Shown: positions 11,890 through 24,200 of the stretch, piece by piece
Position numbering within the stretch: position 1 is the first letter of the stretch
How the letters are laid out: each line of letters starts with the position of its first letter
NCBI GenBank assembly: GCA_037783415.1
Contig: JAZGTN010000006.1
Coordinates: forward strand, 4,092,001-4,156,000
Direction of reading: 5' to 3'
DNA: 64,000 bases
DNA from: Leptasterias polaris
Lineage: Eukaryota > Echinodermata > Asteroidea > Forcipulatida > Asteriidae
The notes under the pieces: model-generated
Database searches by the model: none
Told to the model about the DNA's origin: nothing
Seen by the model: the letters and a program-made list of their open reading frames with translations, nothing else
Position numbers and translations under genes: made by a program

Positions 11890-12165
11890 CCAAAAAAATG
11901 TTCTGTTTCTGGTTTCCCGAACGACCCTAACTTAACACCGCAAGCCTAAACATTTTATTCGGCTTTAAAAAAACAAAGAAAAATAAAAAATTATAAAAAT
12001 ACAAAAATTGTGTGTACATGACGGTGCACAATTCCCAAATTGCGCAAAAGTTTGAAAGTTTTGGTGCAAATCTGTTGATTGCGCAAAAATTTGACAAATT
12101 TTGACCTACCGACCCTATTTTTAAAATGGCATGTAATCGGAAACAGAACACTTTTTTTATTTGGC
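11890..12165. mobile_element. possible decayed inverted-repeat element
   Basis: GTTCTGTTTC near 11,901 faces GAAACAGAAC near 12,139, with further weak matches inside (ACCCTA on both sides). AT-rich filler lies between, with repeated TTGCGCAAAA. It is too degraded to classify. Confidence 0.3.
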
Positions 12166-12759
12166 CTAATAGATTGATCCCACTCATAGAAATAGTACCC
12201 GAAGAAAGCTGAATGCAGCGTATCAATACCATGTGGTTTATGTCACCTTATTGGCTGATCACAGAGACATACGCCTGTCATATCCATGGACCAATCAGAG
12301 CGTGTGAAAATGCCATACATGCCTTATTAAAATGGCCGTGTGTGTGTCCATAAACTGGTCTCACAGGCGAAATGCGTAGCGCTAGCAAATAAAGCATTCT
12401 TCAGGTTCTCCAGGTTATATTTCTATGATACCACTTGATGTAACAGTGTTAAGTTGTCTATCTTTAAGGAAAATGCCAAATCACTTTTTAACGCAAAACT
12501 ATAAACGCAAGTGCTGCCTGTGGCAAATTTTGTAAAATTCCTTACATAATTAACCTCGTCGACAAACACGGTCGGCCATTTATGGGAGTCATTATATTCG
12601 TGTTTTTTCGCAATTTCGCAAATGTGTGTGGATCATTGTATTCTTCTTTTAAAACATCTTTCTAACCATTTGCATTTTATTAAAAACAGTTACAAACGCT
12701 TTTCAAAGACCAACTCGACCGATCCAAGGCAACGTGTTCCTTTAAACTTACAGTTTGAA

Positions 12760-13500
12760 GATTATGATTGTAGAAAGCTTCCCTTGAAATTTTACTTACT
12801 GAGGTGCTGTAGATTTGAGAAATGAGTAAAACAAATAATTTTCGTCTCAGTTTTAGCATGTAAAAACGTATTAACCAGTTATGCTATGATTATGGTATAA
12901 TACCATAACTGGTTAATGGGATTTTACATGCTAAAATAATTTTCGTCTCATGTGAGACGAAAATTATTTTGTGACTTGTTTTACTCATTTCTCAAAAACT
13001 ACAGAACCTCAGTTAGTAATATTTGGAGGGAAGCTTTCCAATATCATTATCTTCAAACCCTGTAAGTTTAATGTAAATCTGTGGACATTTTGAAAAAGTA
13101 CCCCAATCCAAAAGGGTTTGGGTCCTTGTTGTACAATGTCACAGATTTACATTAAACTTACAGGATTTGAAGATAATGATAGGTGAAAGCTTCCCTTAAA
13201 ATATTACTTGCTGAGGTGCTGTAGTTTTTGAGAAATTAGTAAAACAATGTCACGAAAATAATTTATTTTAGCATGTAAAACGTATTAACCAGTTCTAGTA
13301 TACTAGTACTGGTTAATACGTTTTACATGCTAAAATAGTTTTCGTCTCCCGAGACAAAAACTATTTCGTGACACTGTTTTACTCATTGCTCAAAAACTAC
13401 AGCACCTCAGCAAGTAATATTTTAAGGGAAGCTTTCTATTATCATTATCTTCAAACCCTGTAAGTTTAATGTAAATCTGTGGACATTGTGTTTTGTGTCC
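12760..13500. mobile_element. cluster of palindromic MITE-like sequences
   Basis: TTTTAGCATGTAAAAACGTATTAACCAG faces CTGGTTAATGGGATTTTACATG at 12,852-12,933, and ATTTTCGTCTCA faces TGAGACGAAAAT around 12,940-12,965. A similar palindrome centres at 13,290-13,310. Flanking text AACCCTGTAAGTTTAATGTA occurs in direct and inverted copies near 13,060, 13,150 and 13,455. These look like two or three related hairpin MITEs arranged in tandem. Confidence 0.6.
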
Positions 13501-13521
13501 TCCCACAAGTACCCACACCCT

Positions 13522-13830
13522 TTAAAGGCAGTGGACACTATTGGTAATTACTCAAAATAATTATCAGCATAAAACCTCAATTGGTAACGAGTAATGGGGA
13601 GAGGTTGATAGTATAAAACATTGTGAGAAACGGCTCCCTCTGAAGTGATGTAGTTTTAGAGAAAGAAGTAATTTTCCACGAATTTGATTTCGAGACCTCA
13701 GATTTAGAATTTGAGGTCTCGAAATCAAGCATCTGAAAGCACACAACTTCGTGAGGTTTGTTATTTAAAGCATATGTTGAGATACACCAAGTGAGAAGTC
13801 TGGTCTTTGACAATTACCAATAGTGTCCAA
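13522..13830. mobile_element. TTAA-type MITE (AAGGCAGTGGACAC family)
   Basis: It starts TTAAAGGCAGTGGACACTAT and TGGTAATTACTC and ends CAATTACCAATAGTGTCCA. An internal palindrome reads GATTTCGAGACCTCA / TGAGGTCTCGAAATC. The opening AAGGCA next to TTAA resembles Kolobok-type non-autonomous elements. I recall close relatives from echinoderm genomes, but that is memory and was not checked. Confidence 0.65.
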
Positions 13831-13855
13831 TATCTGTAACTTGGTATAACTCTGT

Positions 13856-16330
13856 TTAAGGTTCTGACATCACCCAATCACTCTCAAAGATGGTCAAGTC
13901 ATTCGCCAATGACAAGACCTTGTTGCTAACCTCTCCACCCGACTTCCTTCCCTTCAAAGCCTTGCTCCCTTGGGGAGGATTGATTCCAACAAACACCCTG
14001 TAAGGAAATTAAATTTAAAATGTTTTTAGTTCACTTCTTTCGTTCATTTATTTGCATTTAGCTACATCACAAATGGTGCTTTCAAGGCAATTGCTGTGGT
14101 GCTGTCTGTGCCGTGGGTTATTTCAAGGCCTGTAACTGCCTTTATGAATGACTACATGTACATGCATGGCTAAAATTGCTTGATTCATAAAACAAAATTA
14201 CATAAATTGAACACACCAATGGTTGCACTGTGTTGTTACTTATCATTTAGAGCTCATGATCACTTTGTGTACATAAAAGAGATACATGTAGTGAGTAATT
14301 ATCTTTGCTTGCCCCTGTTGTTTTGACTTAAAACAATTTTAGATAAGCCCCATATGGTTTAGAAAGTATGAAAATGAATGAAGACTGGAGCTTAGGTCCT
14401 TTGGGTTACAGTTTAATTGTTCTCCCTGGGACAACAATTTGTTCTAATTCCTCAGTCATAACAGATAACCAAACCACATAAAGACAATGCAGAAACAGTA
14501 TGCCCCTTAATTTTATGCCGATACTAGTCAAATATTTTAGTCAAGTCTGTTACTTTTAAACTTGTCATCGTATAAAACTGTGACTGTGAGGATTGACATA
14601 CCGTTGTATGAAGTCTAGGGTTGAGGATGCAGTCAAGGGATAAACTATGTTGAAGACATAAAAAGAGGCAAACACCATAGCTATGCCTTTTTCAACTGAT
14701 GTTAGATGGCCATGCACAACCTTCTTGTCGATGCATAAGAAGATCTGTTCACCTGTGAAATGCATGTAATAAAAAAAGACTACTTTAACGGAGCAATGAC
14801 AAAGCAGCAGGATAAATTCACATCACCTGACAACATGTCATCACGATTAATTTTGCAATACCTGCACATGTAATGGGCAGTACTGAAATTTTCCACAAAC
14901 CCCCCAAGATAGTGGCTTCCTAAGTTGTCGCCTAGAATGCCAACAAGAGTTCCTTTTACTCGGTGTCCAACACCTATTTCAACGCCATTCTCTTCAATGT
15001 CTTTTAAATCACTGATTATCCTGGAGAAAACTCGTTCTTGGCCAAAATACTTGAGATCCTTGTCTTTGCACAGAGCAACCAGTTGTATTGGATCAATCTT
15101 TGATCGATTATAAGGGTACAAGTTACCAAGAGAATAATACACAGCAACAATTTTGTGTTTTTTCTTTGCTGACCCTAATGGATTCACTATTTCCAATGCA
15201 TCCTGATACAAAATGATCTTTATGGAGTCTTGCACACGTGTGAATAACTCTACACTTTTGAAGACTGTGCCATCGGGAAAATCACTGTAGATGCCCTCTT
15301 TCTGTGGTAGGGGGTGAAGATACTGATCTTGAATTGAACCATCTTGAAAAAGTGCCTCTATTGTCTTCTTGATTGGGATATATTGGAAATGTCTGGGGGT
15401 GTTAGTGTCATCTCTTCCAAGGGTAATTTCTATGGGCTCAACATATGACATATTTTGTTTATAGTACTCTTTTCGTGTGAAGTGTGAGCGAAGGGGACCA
15501 GTACCCTTTTCATGTCCTGCAGAGAAGAGATTTTGGCATTCAACGTCTTCTAATATTGAAGAAATAATGCTACTTTCTAAACCAGCTGCATTTAGTCTTG
15601 ATTTGAGAAATGCATCAAGATGAAAAGACTGAATATCCTGTATGCTTCCAAGTTCATTAACAATTACTTGTATGGTTGAAACAGAAACATGATGCTTTGT
15701 TTGCAACCTCAAATAGAACAACGCCATATTTTTTAAGTACAATTCTTCAAAGTTAGTTTCACCTCCATCTTCATGTTCATCATCGCTTTGCATTATTTCC
15801 TCCCCATCAATGTTCTCTGTGTTGGCACTATCATGACCGTCTTCAAGATTAAATGTTCCTGTTTCTGTAGCATTACGTGTACATGTAGGATCAGTCAAAC
15901 AATGAGATACCACAGGTTGTTCTGAAAGTCGATGATTCCTTGATACATGTGAGGTGAATGATGATTTAACTTTGTACTTCCTGCTGCAGTTCACAATTGG
16001 ACAAGTTATTTGATAACCTTCATCAATGTGAGATTTTGCATGCGAAACAATTTCACTACAGTCTCTGCAATTTTGCTGGCAAGTCTCAAGCTGGCAGACC
16101 AAATTAACTTCATCTTCAATAGACCGTCTCGATTTTCTCGCCTCTATTCGTTTCTGTCTGTGGTCTCTTGTCATATGAACATTGAAGGCATTGTATGTTT
16201 TATAATCCCTGTTGCATCCGGATATTCCACAAGGAAAAGTGATATTGCTGACGTTGGTGTGAAAGCGATAGTGTCTTATATATGATTTCACAGACGTTGA
16301 CATATGTTGACAGACACCACATTTGTACAT
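13856..16330 (-). CDS. C2H2 zinc-finger / transposase-like protein, three exons
   Basis: Exons on the minus strand are 16330-14827, 14752-14602 and 13997-13856. All are GT-AG with matching phases and no internal stop, giving 598 residues. The N-terminus holds about four C2H2-type fingers: CGVC...H..H at residue 4 on, CGISGC...H...H, CQLETC region, CPIVNC...H...H. The middle has NPLGS, a hydrophobic GDNLGSHYLGGF and CRYC. The C-terminus reads VFVGINPPQGSK and LANDLTIFESDW. From memory, this layout is shared by a multi-copy animal protein family. Position inside the CACTG element makes it the likely transposase; catalytic residues were not verified. ATG 16,330 follows TTTATATTTGCAG, so a 5' non-coding or coding exon may precede it. 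The 3' exon ends 26 bp from a MITE. Confidence 0.72.
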
Positions 16331-16741
16331 CTGCAAATATAAATAAATTTACAGCACTGAACCAGCAAAGCAACTTTCAGAAAGTGTGTCAAAACAATGT
16401 TCTTCTTTTTTAAAAACATTTTACAGTCATTGTTTCTTCAAAAAAACTGTTTTAAACAACAAAAACTAGACTTTAAACTGCATTGAACTACATTGTACTG
16501 CAAAGAAAGCCAGCCTTTTCGAAAACCTTACAATTGATCCATGTACACGCAACAGCTACATTAAACCCTATCAGGCCGGGGGGCACACTGGGCGGCACAC
16601 TTGTTATCGCCACGGCCGATCAACACAACATTTTCTGACTTCAAAATATTCATTTCTAGGCAAAAAAAAAATTGTTTTGGGGGGTTAGCTGTTGCCATGC
16701 AACCATTTGTTTGACCTTGTGTTACTTGGTGATAACACGGT

Positions 16742-16820
16742 GAAAATCGAGATGGTCTATTGTAGATGAAAATAATTTGGTCTGCCAGCTTGAGAGTTGC
16801 CAACAAAATTGCAGAGACTG
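16742..16820 (+). repeat. inverted partial copy of the zinc-finger exon
   Basis: This stretch matches the reverse complement of 16,051-16,137 at roughly 90% by eye, including TTTGGTCTGCCAGCTTGAGA and AAAATTGCAGAGACTGTA. It lies upstream of the coding exon in transcript sense, so a pre-mRNA starting further up would contain both arms about 600 bp apart. Confidence 0.75.
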
Positions 16821-17329
16821 TATTTTTATGTAATGAAACGATTTTTTGTGAATTTTCTGACTCTCCGAACAGAATTTACAAACTTGTTTTAAATTGTTTT
16901 CTGAAAAGTGAGAGTGATGAGTAACAATTGGTTTGATTTGCTTTTATTTCATAATCATCTGATCACAAAGCACAAAATAATCATACATGTACATAAACGA
17001 TGCAGAAATCCTTCGCTCCGTCTCCGGTAAGTTTTTGTCCTTTTTTCTTCATAATAATTTCTGAATTATGTTTTGAGTGTTATGGTAGAATTCCTTAGAC
17101 ATTGAAGATCAAGCCCGTACTCTACTTAGAATTTGTTTCATGATTTTTGAAAGTGGTAAAAATTGGGCAAATCTGGTGACTAGTCTGTCAACATTGGTCG
17201 AAAGTGCACGTATTGGCACGAATGGTCGAATCGCGTGCTCGATGTCTCGTAACCCTCCGGGCAAGCCCGTCGGCGGTAGGGGGGTTACGATTATCGCAAC
17301 TAAGTTTTAGGAGTAGGTACGAAGTGTCC

Positions 17330-17460
17330 CAAAGTCACTTCGTACCTTGCAAATTCCCAAAGGTACGAACATGACGAAGTGTCCAGGACCAGGGTCTGAG
17401 TTGGTTGAGGGTACGAAGTGGCAAGGGTACGAAGTGGCAAAGGTACGAAGTGTCCTGACA
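17330..17460. repeat. short repeats of GGTACGAAGTG
   Basis: TACGAAGTG or its inverse CACTTCGTA occurs about six times in 130 bp, including GTCACTTCGTACC opposite GGTACGAAGTG. No gene is visible. The block 16,850-18,600 otherwise holds no supported coding region. Confidence 0.5.
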
Positions 17461-18635
17461 CCTAAAATCATACACAAGAAAGACATAGGTCAGCTATTGT
17501 GATCATTGCCCGCCCATCCCTAGTTGACTAGCACTGTCAAAACTGTAATGTAGTATTAGTAAATGGCAGACTGTCTCTCGCAACGTAATAATGAAGTGCA
17601 AGTGTCACTCTCGACATAGCGGATCGACATAGCCTACATTTGTGTTAAATTACTAAGTAAGAAAAGGTTGGATTGAAAAAAATCATTTAGTTTTTGGTTG
17701 TGAAAAAATTTCCTGTTATCCTACTGAAAACCCATGACACCAGGATAGTATGTATAGTCTGTTGTTAGTTTAAATATTTTAGTTTGCTTACCTTGCAAGT
17801 TTGTCCTTTTTACAGCCGAACACTACAGATCACAGCCACAGGGATGTCGTGTGTCACTGCACTGCACTCTATCGAGAGTTTGCTGAGCAAAATATCAAAA
17901 TCACTTATTTGTGACTCTTCCCCCCCCGCCACCAGCACGCAACAGCAGAAAGCAGACGGTAGTCTCAGCATCGCAATAAAGTACACATTGTGTACATCCA
18001 GGATAAAAAGTGGCGCGGCGGAACCCAGACTTACCTTCCCATGAGGCAAAGGTAAAAAAAAAAAATCACTGGAGAACGCACGAGCTATAACGAGAAAACG
18101 ACCAAACACACCAAGCAAGTCTGAAATCCGCCGCACCAGTGCACCTTCCACGATTTTAAGTAACATTAATTGTCTTGTAAGCCACCCTCAGTATTTGACC
18201 CCTGTTTTGTTGATCGTCAATGCTGCTGAAGATGATTAAAACCTAATATACTCAGTACAATTTTTATAAAATTAGTTTTAGCTTTTATAACAACAAAAAC
18301 CCCAAATAATGTGTTAATTATTATTTAAACATAATTAAAACTCTTATTTTTTTTGCAGTAACCAGAAGCTGAGGTCAAATTTAATTCTCGGGTTTTCTTC
18401 GTTATTTGAATTGATTTTACTTTCATATTTTTTTATCACAAAGTATTACATTCCCAACAACTAGGCTATATAAATTCATGGTCATAAACTACGTTAAACT
18501 AAATTAATTGACGAGACAAAATATCGCCCACGTAAATCTCCACTATGGTCCCGGAAGTTCGAATGAGCGCGAGACTTGGACATTCCGTCACTGTGCAGTC
18601 GGCATTATCGCTCGTCCCCAGCTAGCTAGCGAGCT

Positions 18636-18657
18636 GGGGGGGGGGGGGGGGGGGGGG
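18636..18657 (+). repeat. 22-base G run
   Basis: Uninterrupted poly-G follows GCTAGCTAGCGAGCT. The exact length is likely uncertain in any assembly. An open frame reading poly-Gly or poly-Pro through it is an artefact. Confidence 0.85.
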
Positions 18658-19009
18658 CCGAGCGAACAGTCGGCAATGACCCATGCAATGAGCTGTATTT
18701 TTGACCGCGTGAGGGCGCTCTCAAACATATTTGTATCACTTCCGGGGGTATATTCATTCATGCCCAAAACAGTTAAAGACTCTGGAACAATTACCACCAC
18801 AGACATCATACATCACGGGCAATAAGACCTTTACACTATTAAGACAGTATTATTGTAGCTGCTGAGCTTAGTTCTTCAGTGAGAATTTTTTTGAGAGCGG
18901 TCACAAAATGCCAATTGAAATCAAGTTGTGGAAGACTCACGAGCTAGCCTATGTTTTTTTATGGGCTGTCTGTCGTTCATTACAAGTAGGCCCTAATCTT
19001 TCTTTTTTT

Positions 19010-19966
19010 CTTCTTTTACGGACAATTCCTCGTTCGGCGTAAAAATACGGCTTTTACACAATAAAATATCGAGAATTTTCCACACGTCCAGTCACAAACG
19101 GACGTTTTCAAAATAAAGTACTTGGGCATTTTTCTTCCCGTAAATTAACGGGTAGGCCTACTAAGTTTTTAGTAAGGGAACGATCTTTTACCCGTGAATT
19201 ACGGATTTTTTTTGGTTTGGCGTAAAATTACGGTACTTACACTGTAAAGTATGTTGTATTGTCCACACCTACAGTAAAAAACGGACATCTTCTAAATAGT
19301 CGGTAAAATATCGGGCATTTTTTTCTTCGTGACCCGTAAAATAACGGAATATTGGCGTAAAATTACGGTAATACACAGTAAAATAATTTGTATTTTCTAC
19401 ACTTCAGTAAAAAACGGTCATTTTCACAAATGACCCGTAAAATATCGGGTATTTTTATTTTGCCCGTAAAATAACGGGTACTCTTCTTGTTTCCCGTGGG
19501 GAAAACGGTCTTTTACCCGTGAATTACGGACAATTTATGTGTTTGGCGTAAAATTACGGTAATACACAGTAAAATAATTTGTATTTTCTACACCTTCAGT
19601 AAAACACGGTCATTTTCAAAAATGACCCGTAAAATATCGGGCATTTTTATTTTGCCCGTAAAATAACGGGTACTCTTCTTGTTCCCGTGGGGAAAACGGT
19701 CTTTTACCCGTGAATTACAGACAATTTTGTGTTCGGCGTAAAATTACGGTAATACACAGTAAAATAATTGGTATTTTTTACACCTCCAGTAAAAAACAGT
19801 TATTTTCCAAAATGAACCGTAAAATACCGGGCATTTTTCTTTCACCCGTAAATCAACGGGTACTCTTCTTGTTTCCTGTGAAAAACGGTCTTTTACCGGT
19901 AAATTGCAGTTCACGGAGGAGTTCCGTATAATTTTCTCCGTAAAATTATGGCTACTTTTTACAGTG
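19010..19966. repeat. right subterminal repeats of the CACTG element
   Basis: It is built of units such as GGCGTAAAATTACGGTAATA, ACACAGTAAAATAATTTGTA and ACCCGTAAAATAACGGG. A unit of about 180 bp is repeated at roughly 19,370, 19,555 and 19,735. Sense and antisense CGTAAAA/TTTTACG motifs mirror those at the left end. Confidence 0.75.
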
Positions 19967-19968
19967 TA

Positions 19969-20230
19969 ATCAAGCACGTCTCACAATTGTTGTTTTATAC
20001 ATATTTACAAAGAAACGGTATGCAAATTACATTTAAAATTCTCTAGAGTTTAAGATTAAAAATCTACGGAGGCGTATTCCCAGCACGTTAAAACCAAAAA
20101 TATCTCTCTTATCATGTACGTACCAGATAACTAATCGTGTCCCAAATACACTATACGTCATCGTGTACGTGCACGAAAGTTATCCTTTAACTTATCATGT
20201 ACGTACATGATAAGTCCAAACCCTTTGTGT
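19969..20230 (+). repeat. 285-bp segment, copy 2
   Basis: This is homologous to 10,142-10,426, beginning ATCAAGCACGTCTCACAATT. Its right half is rich in GTACGTACA-like palindromes (ATCATGTACGTACATGAT). It belongs to the foldback element interior. Confidence 0.6.
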
Positions 20231-20407
20231 ACGTACACGATAAGTTTGGACTAGCGATAACAGAGAAGTTTAGTTTGTTACTTGTAGAAAACAAACTTTT
20301 ACTATTTTTCCTTTAGCGAACGAGGTTTCCATAATCAATCAAGCATGGCTTCAAATATTTTGGGCTTTTACCAGTGATTTTTTGAAAAAGAGAAGGTCTG
20401 CCAATTT

Positions 20408-20819
20408 ATTTTAAAGATCTACTTCAACGATAATTGAGAAATAAAACAGATTTCTTAATCTCATACGTAATGTTATTAAGTATTCTGAATTTGTAGATTG
20501 GATTGTTTTACACCAATATTTTTTTCGTAATTTTAACTGAAAAAATTAAACCTTTCTTGGGGTTTTTAAAAACTCGCGCGCTTCCATGGCTCCCTCCATA
20601 GGCACTGTGCTTGTCCAATACTATAGCACTTGCATTTACGCGCACCACAAACCCACTATAGGATACGTGCGTGAACCAGCGAATGATGACGTACTTGTTG
20701 GGATGGGAAACCAGGAAGTAGCGAGGTGTCGTGTGTTTACACGGTAACTATGTATGATGATCTCATTATTCGAAGACATTCACCAAGTTAAGACGAGATA
20801 ATTTACCGTCCTGAACTCA
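20408..20819 (+). promoter_or_regulatory. candidate promoter of the THAP remnant
   Basis: ATTTTAAAGATCTACTTCAACG at 20,408-20,429 is mirrored exactly at 25,597-25,618, ahead of the convergent gene. A GATGACGTAC motif (CRE/ATF-like) lies at 20,686 and again, inverted, at 25,396-25,406. Paired upstream sequence suggests both interior genes used related promoters inherited from the inverted arms. Confidence 0.35.
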
Positions 20820-21115
20820 TGTGCTGTCGGTGGATGTACTCGGAACACAAATAAGAATCCAGATGTGAGTTTTTTACCTATTTCCAAGAGATCCTGTCCA
20901 GAGAAGGGGGTGGGTTTCGTGACCAACACACGGAAAAACTTCACGTTGACAAAATGGACAATGATTTGTAGTGCCCATTTTACAGACGACTGTCGGGATT
21001 CAACATCGCAACTAAAACAACAGGCTTACGCCAGGGTCAATTCCAACCATGAAAGCGCCAACTACAGTGCCATCACATGCTTCACAAACGGAGAGTCAGA
21101 CTGGACAGGCACAGA
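20820..21115 (+). pseudogene. THAP zinc-finger domain remnant of the foldback element
   Basis: The frame from 20,822 reads CAVGGCTRNTNK, then SFLPISKRS, W and ICSAHFTDDC. This is the C-x4-C, conserved FxxP, W and C-x2-H spacing of a THAP domain (sequence-specific DNA binding; found in P-element and Kolobok transposases and host factors). No ATG precedes it in frame; a TAA lies just upstream, so either an upstream exon supplied the start or it is lost. Near 21,030 a frame change leads into LTPGSIPT, a phrase usual just after THAP domains. The gene is then cut by the piggyBac insertion at 21,255. It is probably the DNA-binding end of the element's own transposase (inference). Confidence 0.6.
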
Positions 21116-21255
21116 AGCATCAAAACATATACTTCTGTAGTAGCATAATACTATATACAATAGTTTTAAATGTTTGTTGATAATAAATAGCCAAAGGTTT
21201 CATTCAAACTGGTCATCACAATATCACATCAAGTTTGTGAAAAATGCAAACTTAA

Positions 21256-24200
21256 CCCTTTCAGTACCAACACATATTGGCTACTTATGCCATGGTGACC
21301 AGAGACATTTCCTTGACATGGCTACCTGGTGACCAACACTATTTTAGGAAAATTTCAGGTTACAGCGCCCTCACAAGGCAGATTGGGGTTAGCCTAGGTC
21401 CTAGTCACATAATGCAAGTTGAGCAAGCAATTAAATTACTGTTTCCTTTGGCATATTGCCTTGGACTAAATCATTGCCTTAAACATATATTTGAGGTATG
21501 GTATTATGACCACTAAATACACAATTGAGTAGTTTAAATGTTTAAGCTAAACATTTGTCAAGTAGCTGTTCATACCAATCTGCATGAGACATATTTTTGA
21601 AACGTTAAATAAACATAAGGTTTTAAGATATTACTTTTCAAACAGCATCCTCCCCCCCCCCCAAACCCGCCCAAAAATAAAAAAATATTGGTTGAGCCTC
21701 ACCGATACTGGGAGTTGGTGACTATACCCATGTTGATCAATAGGGGCTGCCATTTAGATTGTTGGCAAATTATGAATCCTCCAAAAAACAAAAGGTTTTA
21801 AGAATTTTTTTAGGAAGCACCCCCCCAAAAAAAAAACCGCTCCTAGGAAAAGACATTAAATATAAACAAGAGAGTTTGGATTACGCACAATATGACTTAG
21901 AAATAAATGACTGGTAAAATCAAAAGTTTAATTTTTTTCTACATTTAATGACAAAGAAGGAACTGACATAAAAGAACATTAAATATTGCCCATTTATAAA
22001 TGTCCGCCAATAAATTAGGTTTTGGTCCGTATCTCCGTCTATGAGCCTCACATACAAAAATTATAATTGCCATGGTGGTTCAGTCACTTTTAAAAGGCGG
22101 CCATTTTGATTATTATAACATTAAAAATAAACAAGAGAAGTTTGATTAAGCACAATATGAACGTTACTCGAACAAAATAACTCATAAAATATATGTTTTA
22201 CCTATCATTCACCAATATGTAAAAAAGAAACAAACATAAAATATTTCAAAAGTGCTATACTTGTATTTTCTAAGTACCATCCTCCCCCCCCCCCCCCCCC
22301 CCGCCTCAATGTTGGAAACTTGAATGTATTAAGGATCCAGGAACCCAACAAGACACACAATTAAATAATTGCATCAGTCGGTTAATTCTAAGTACCATCT
22401 CCCCCCCCCCCCCCGCCTCAATGTTGATTGTTGGCAGGCATGCGATTGTGGGATTCAACATTGTAGCGGGGGGGGGGGGGGGGGGGAGTATTCAGAAAGT
22501 TTAGAAAATTATTCGTTTGGTGTGGAAATTCTCCAATAATGGTATAACAGCTTTACAAATTTTTTACATAATTAACTTAATAGTTGAATTGTTGACCTAA
22601 TTTATGGCTTTGTGTGGAATTTCTCAAAGCATGGTATAACACACATTGGCTTGATACACTGCTTACAAATCGTGCGAGTTTGTTTCCGATTAGAGGTGGA
22701 ACTGCATACAACACAGTCACGTTTCTTCCCGTCAACATTCGGACCTGGAAAGTGCTGAGTTGAAAGGGCGTTTGAAGCACTTGACACTTTACGGGCATGG
22801 TGAACTGGGTTGTTCTCGAAGCTTGAAATAAGTGCCTCTATCACCTTGACCCGAAAATCCAAAGTAGACAAGCTCTTGTTTGTATGGATGCTGTTGTATA
22901 CGACATTAGCATTGAGCAAACATATGTCTAGGATTGTAATAAATACACGTTTCCACCATTTGAATGTTTTGTGGGTATGAGTATAATACGTGCATAATTG
23001 TCCTGCCAGATCCGTGCCCCCCATGTATTTATTGTAATCCTCGACTATGCACGGTTTTTTGATATGACGAAATCCTGTTGAAGTTTTCCGGCTCCGAATC
23101 TTTTTACTAGTGACACTGCAATCGCCATAGTTTGAGAGGAGAGTGACACGTTTTGTGTCCTGCCATATAACGCATAGTTGGCCTGCTTTCTGAAAAAATT
23201 TGGGATCTGCACCGCTTTTCATAGGAAATTTCTTGGAGTTTGCTACGTCGGGTATCCCTAGGGTGGTATAGCGCACAGTTCCACAAGCTCCGAATCCTAG
23301 CTCAGACAACTTGGAGAACAGAGCCGGGCTAGTAAACCAATTGTCCATGTAGATGCAATGTCCTTTATTTTCGAGTCCCTGCAAAAGGTTCAATACTACG
23401 TTGCCTAGTGCCCCTATTTCGGATGGATGGTTTGTCTCAGGATCACTTACAGAGGACTGTCCTTGTGGGCACCTGGGCTGCGATCCTGTGAACAACTCCC
23501 AGGCACATGTGTACCCTGTGTCGGATTCGTTCAATGAGAAAGATTTCAATCCCCATTTTGCGGCTTTTCTTGGCATGTACTGCTTGAAGCTCACCCGTCC
23601 TTTGAATTTGACCATCGTCTCGTCCGGTGAAAGGCTTCGTCCCGGCTGGTACACCCGGAGGAATGATGGTAGTACAATGTTTAACAGTGGCCGTAATTTA
23701 GCAAGTTTGTCACGGGGAGAGTCGCCCTCGACATCTCTTATTGGCGAGGTGAAAAAATCTTAGGATTGCAGTAAATCGGTTACGAGCCATGGTTGCTGAG
23801 TACAGGGGACTTCGTAGAATTTCAGACCTGGACCAATGCATGGAGTAACGAGGCCTTTTGTTGATTCCCATGCAAAGAAGTAGGGCCACGAATGCCATCA
23901 TTTCAGGTACATCAGTTGGTCTCCATGCACACTTATTTTCTGCCCCCGCTCCCAATATTTGTTCAGCATAACGATTAGTCTCTAGTACCATCATCTGCCA
24001 CACTGCTTCACAAAAGTACAGTTTGAAGATTTGTATGGGGGAGAACGAACTGAAGTCTTCTGTAGCCCCGGTGTTTGCTGTAAATTTTACAGGCGGTCGC
24101 CGTGTGTAACAGTTGGCTTCACGCCATCCACACCTGAAATTCGGCTTTTTTTTGGTCTTCTTACTCTTCTTAGAATTTTTGGTCTTCTTACTCTTCTTAG

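Larger units (their letters stand above)
10427..19966 (-). mobile_element. 9.54-kb CACTG-ended DNA transposon with TA target duplication
   Basis: The termini are CACTGTAAAAAGT at 10,427 and ACTTTTTACAGTG ending at 19,966, flanked by TA on both sides. The uninterrupted site TTCAATAAC-TA-ATCAAGC is still present at 10,131. Both subterminal regions are dense in CGTAAAA-type motifs. The element encodes a three-exon zinc-finger/transposase-like protein on the minus strand. CACTA/CACTG ends with a 2-bp duplication point to the CMC (EnSpm/Mirage) group; this placement is inference from ends, target site and protein layout. Confidence 0.7.

Noticed and set aside
17784..18166. Opposed open frames of 86 and 118 residues upstream of the zinc-finger gene
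   Set aside because: Neither shows a known motif and they overlap antisense; at most this is 5' regulatory DNA of the element.
18508..18825. 105-residue open frame with poly-Gly
   Set aside because: It is opened by the 22-base G run; no other support.
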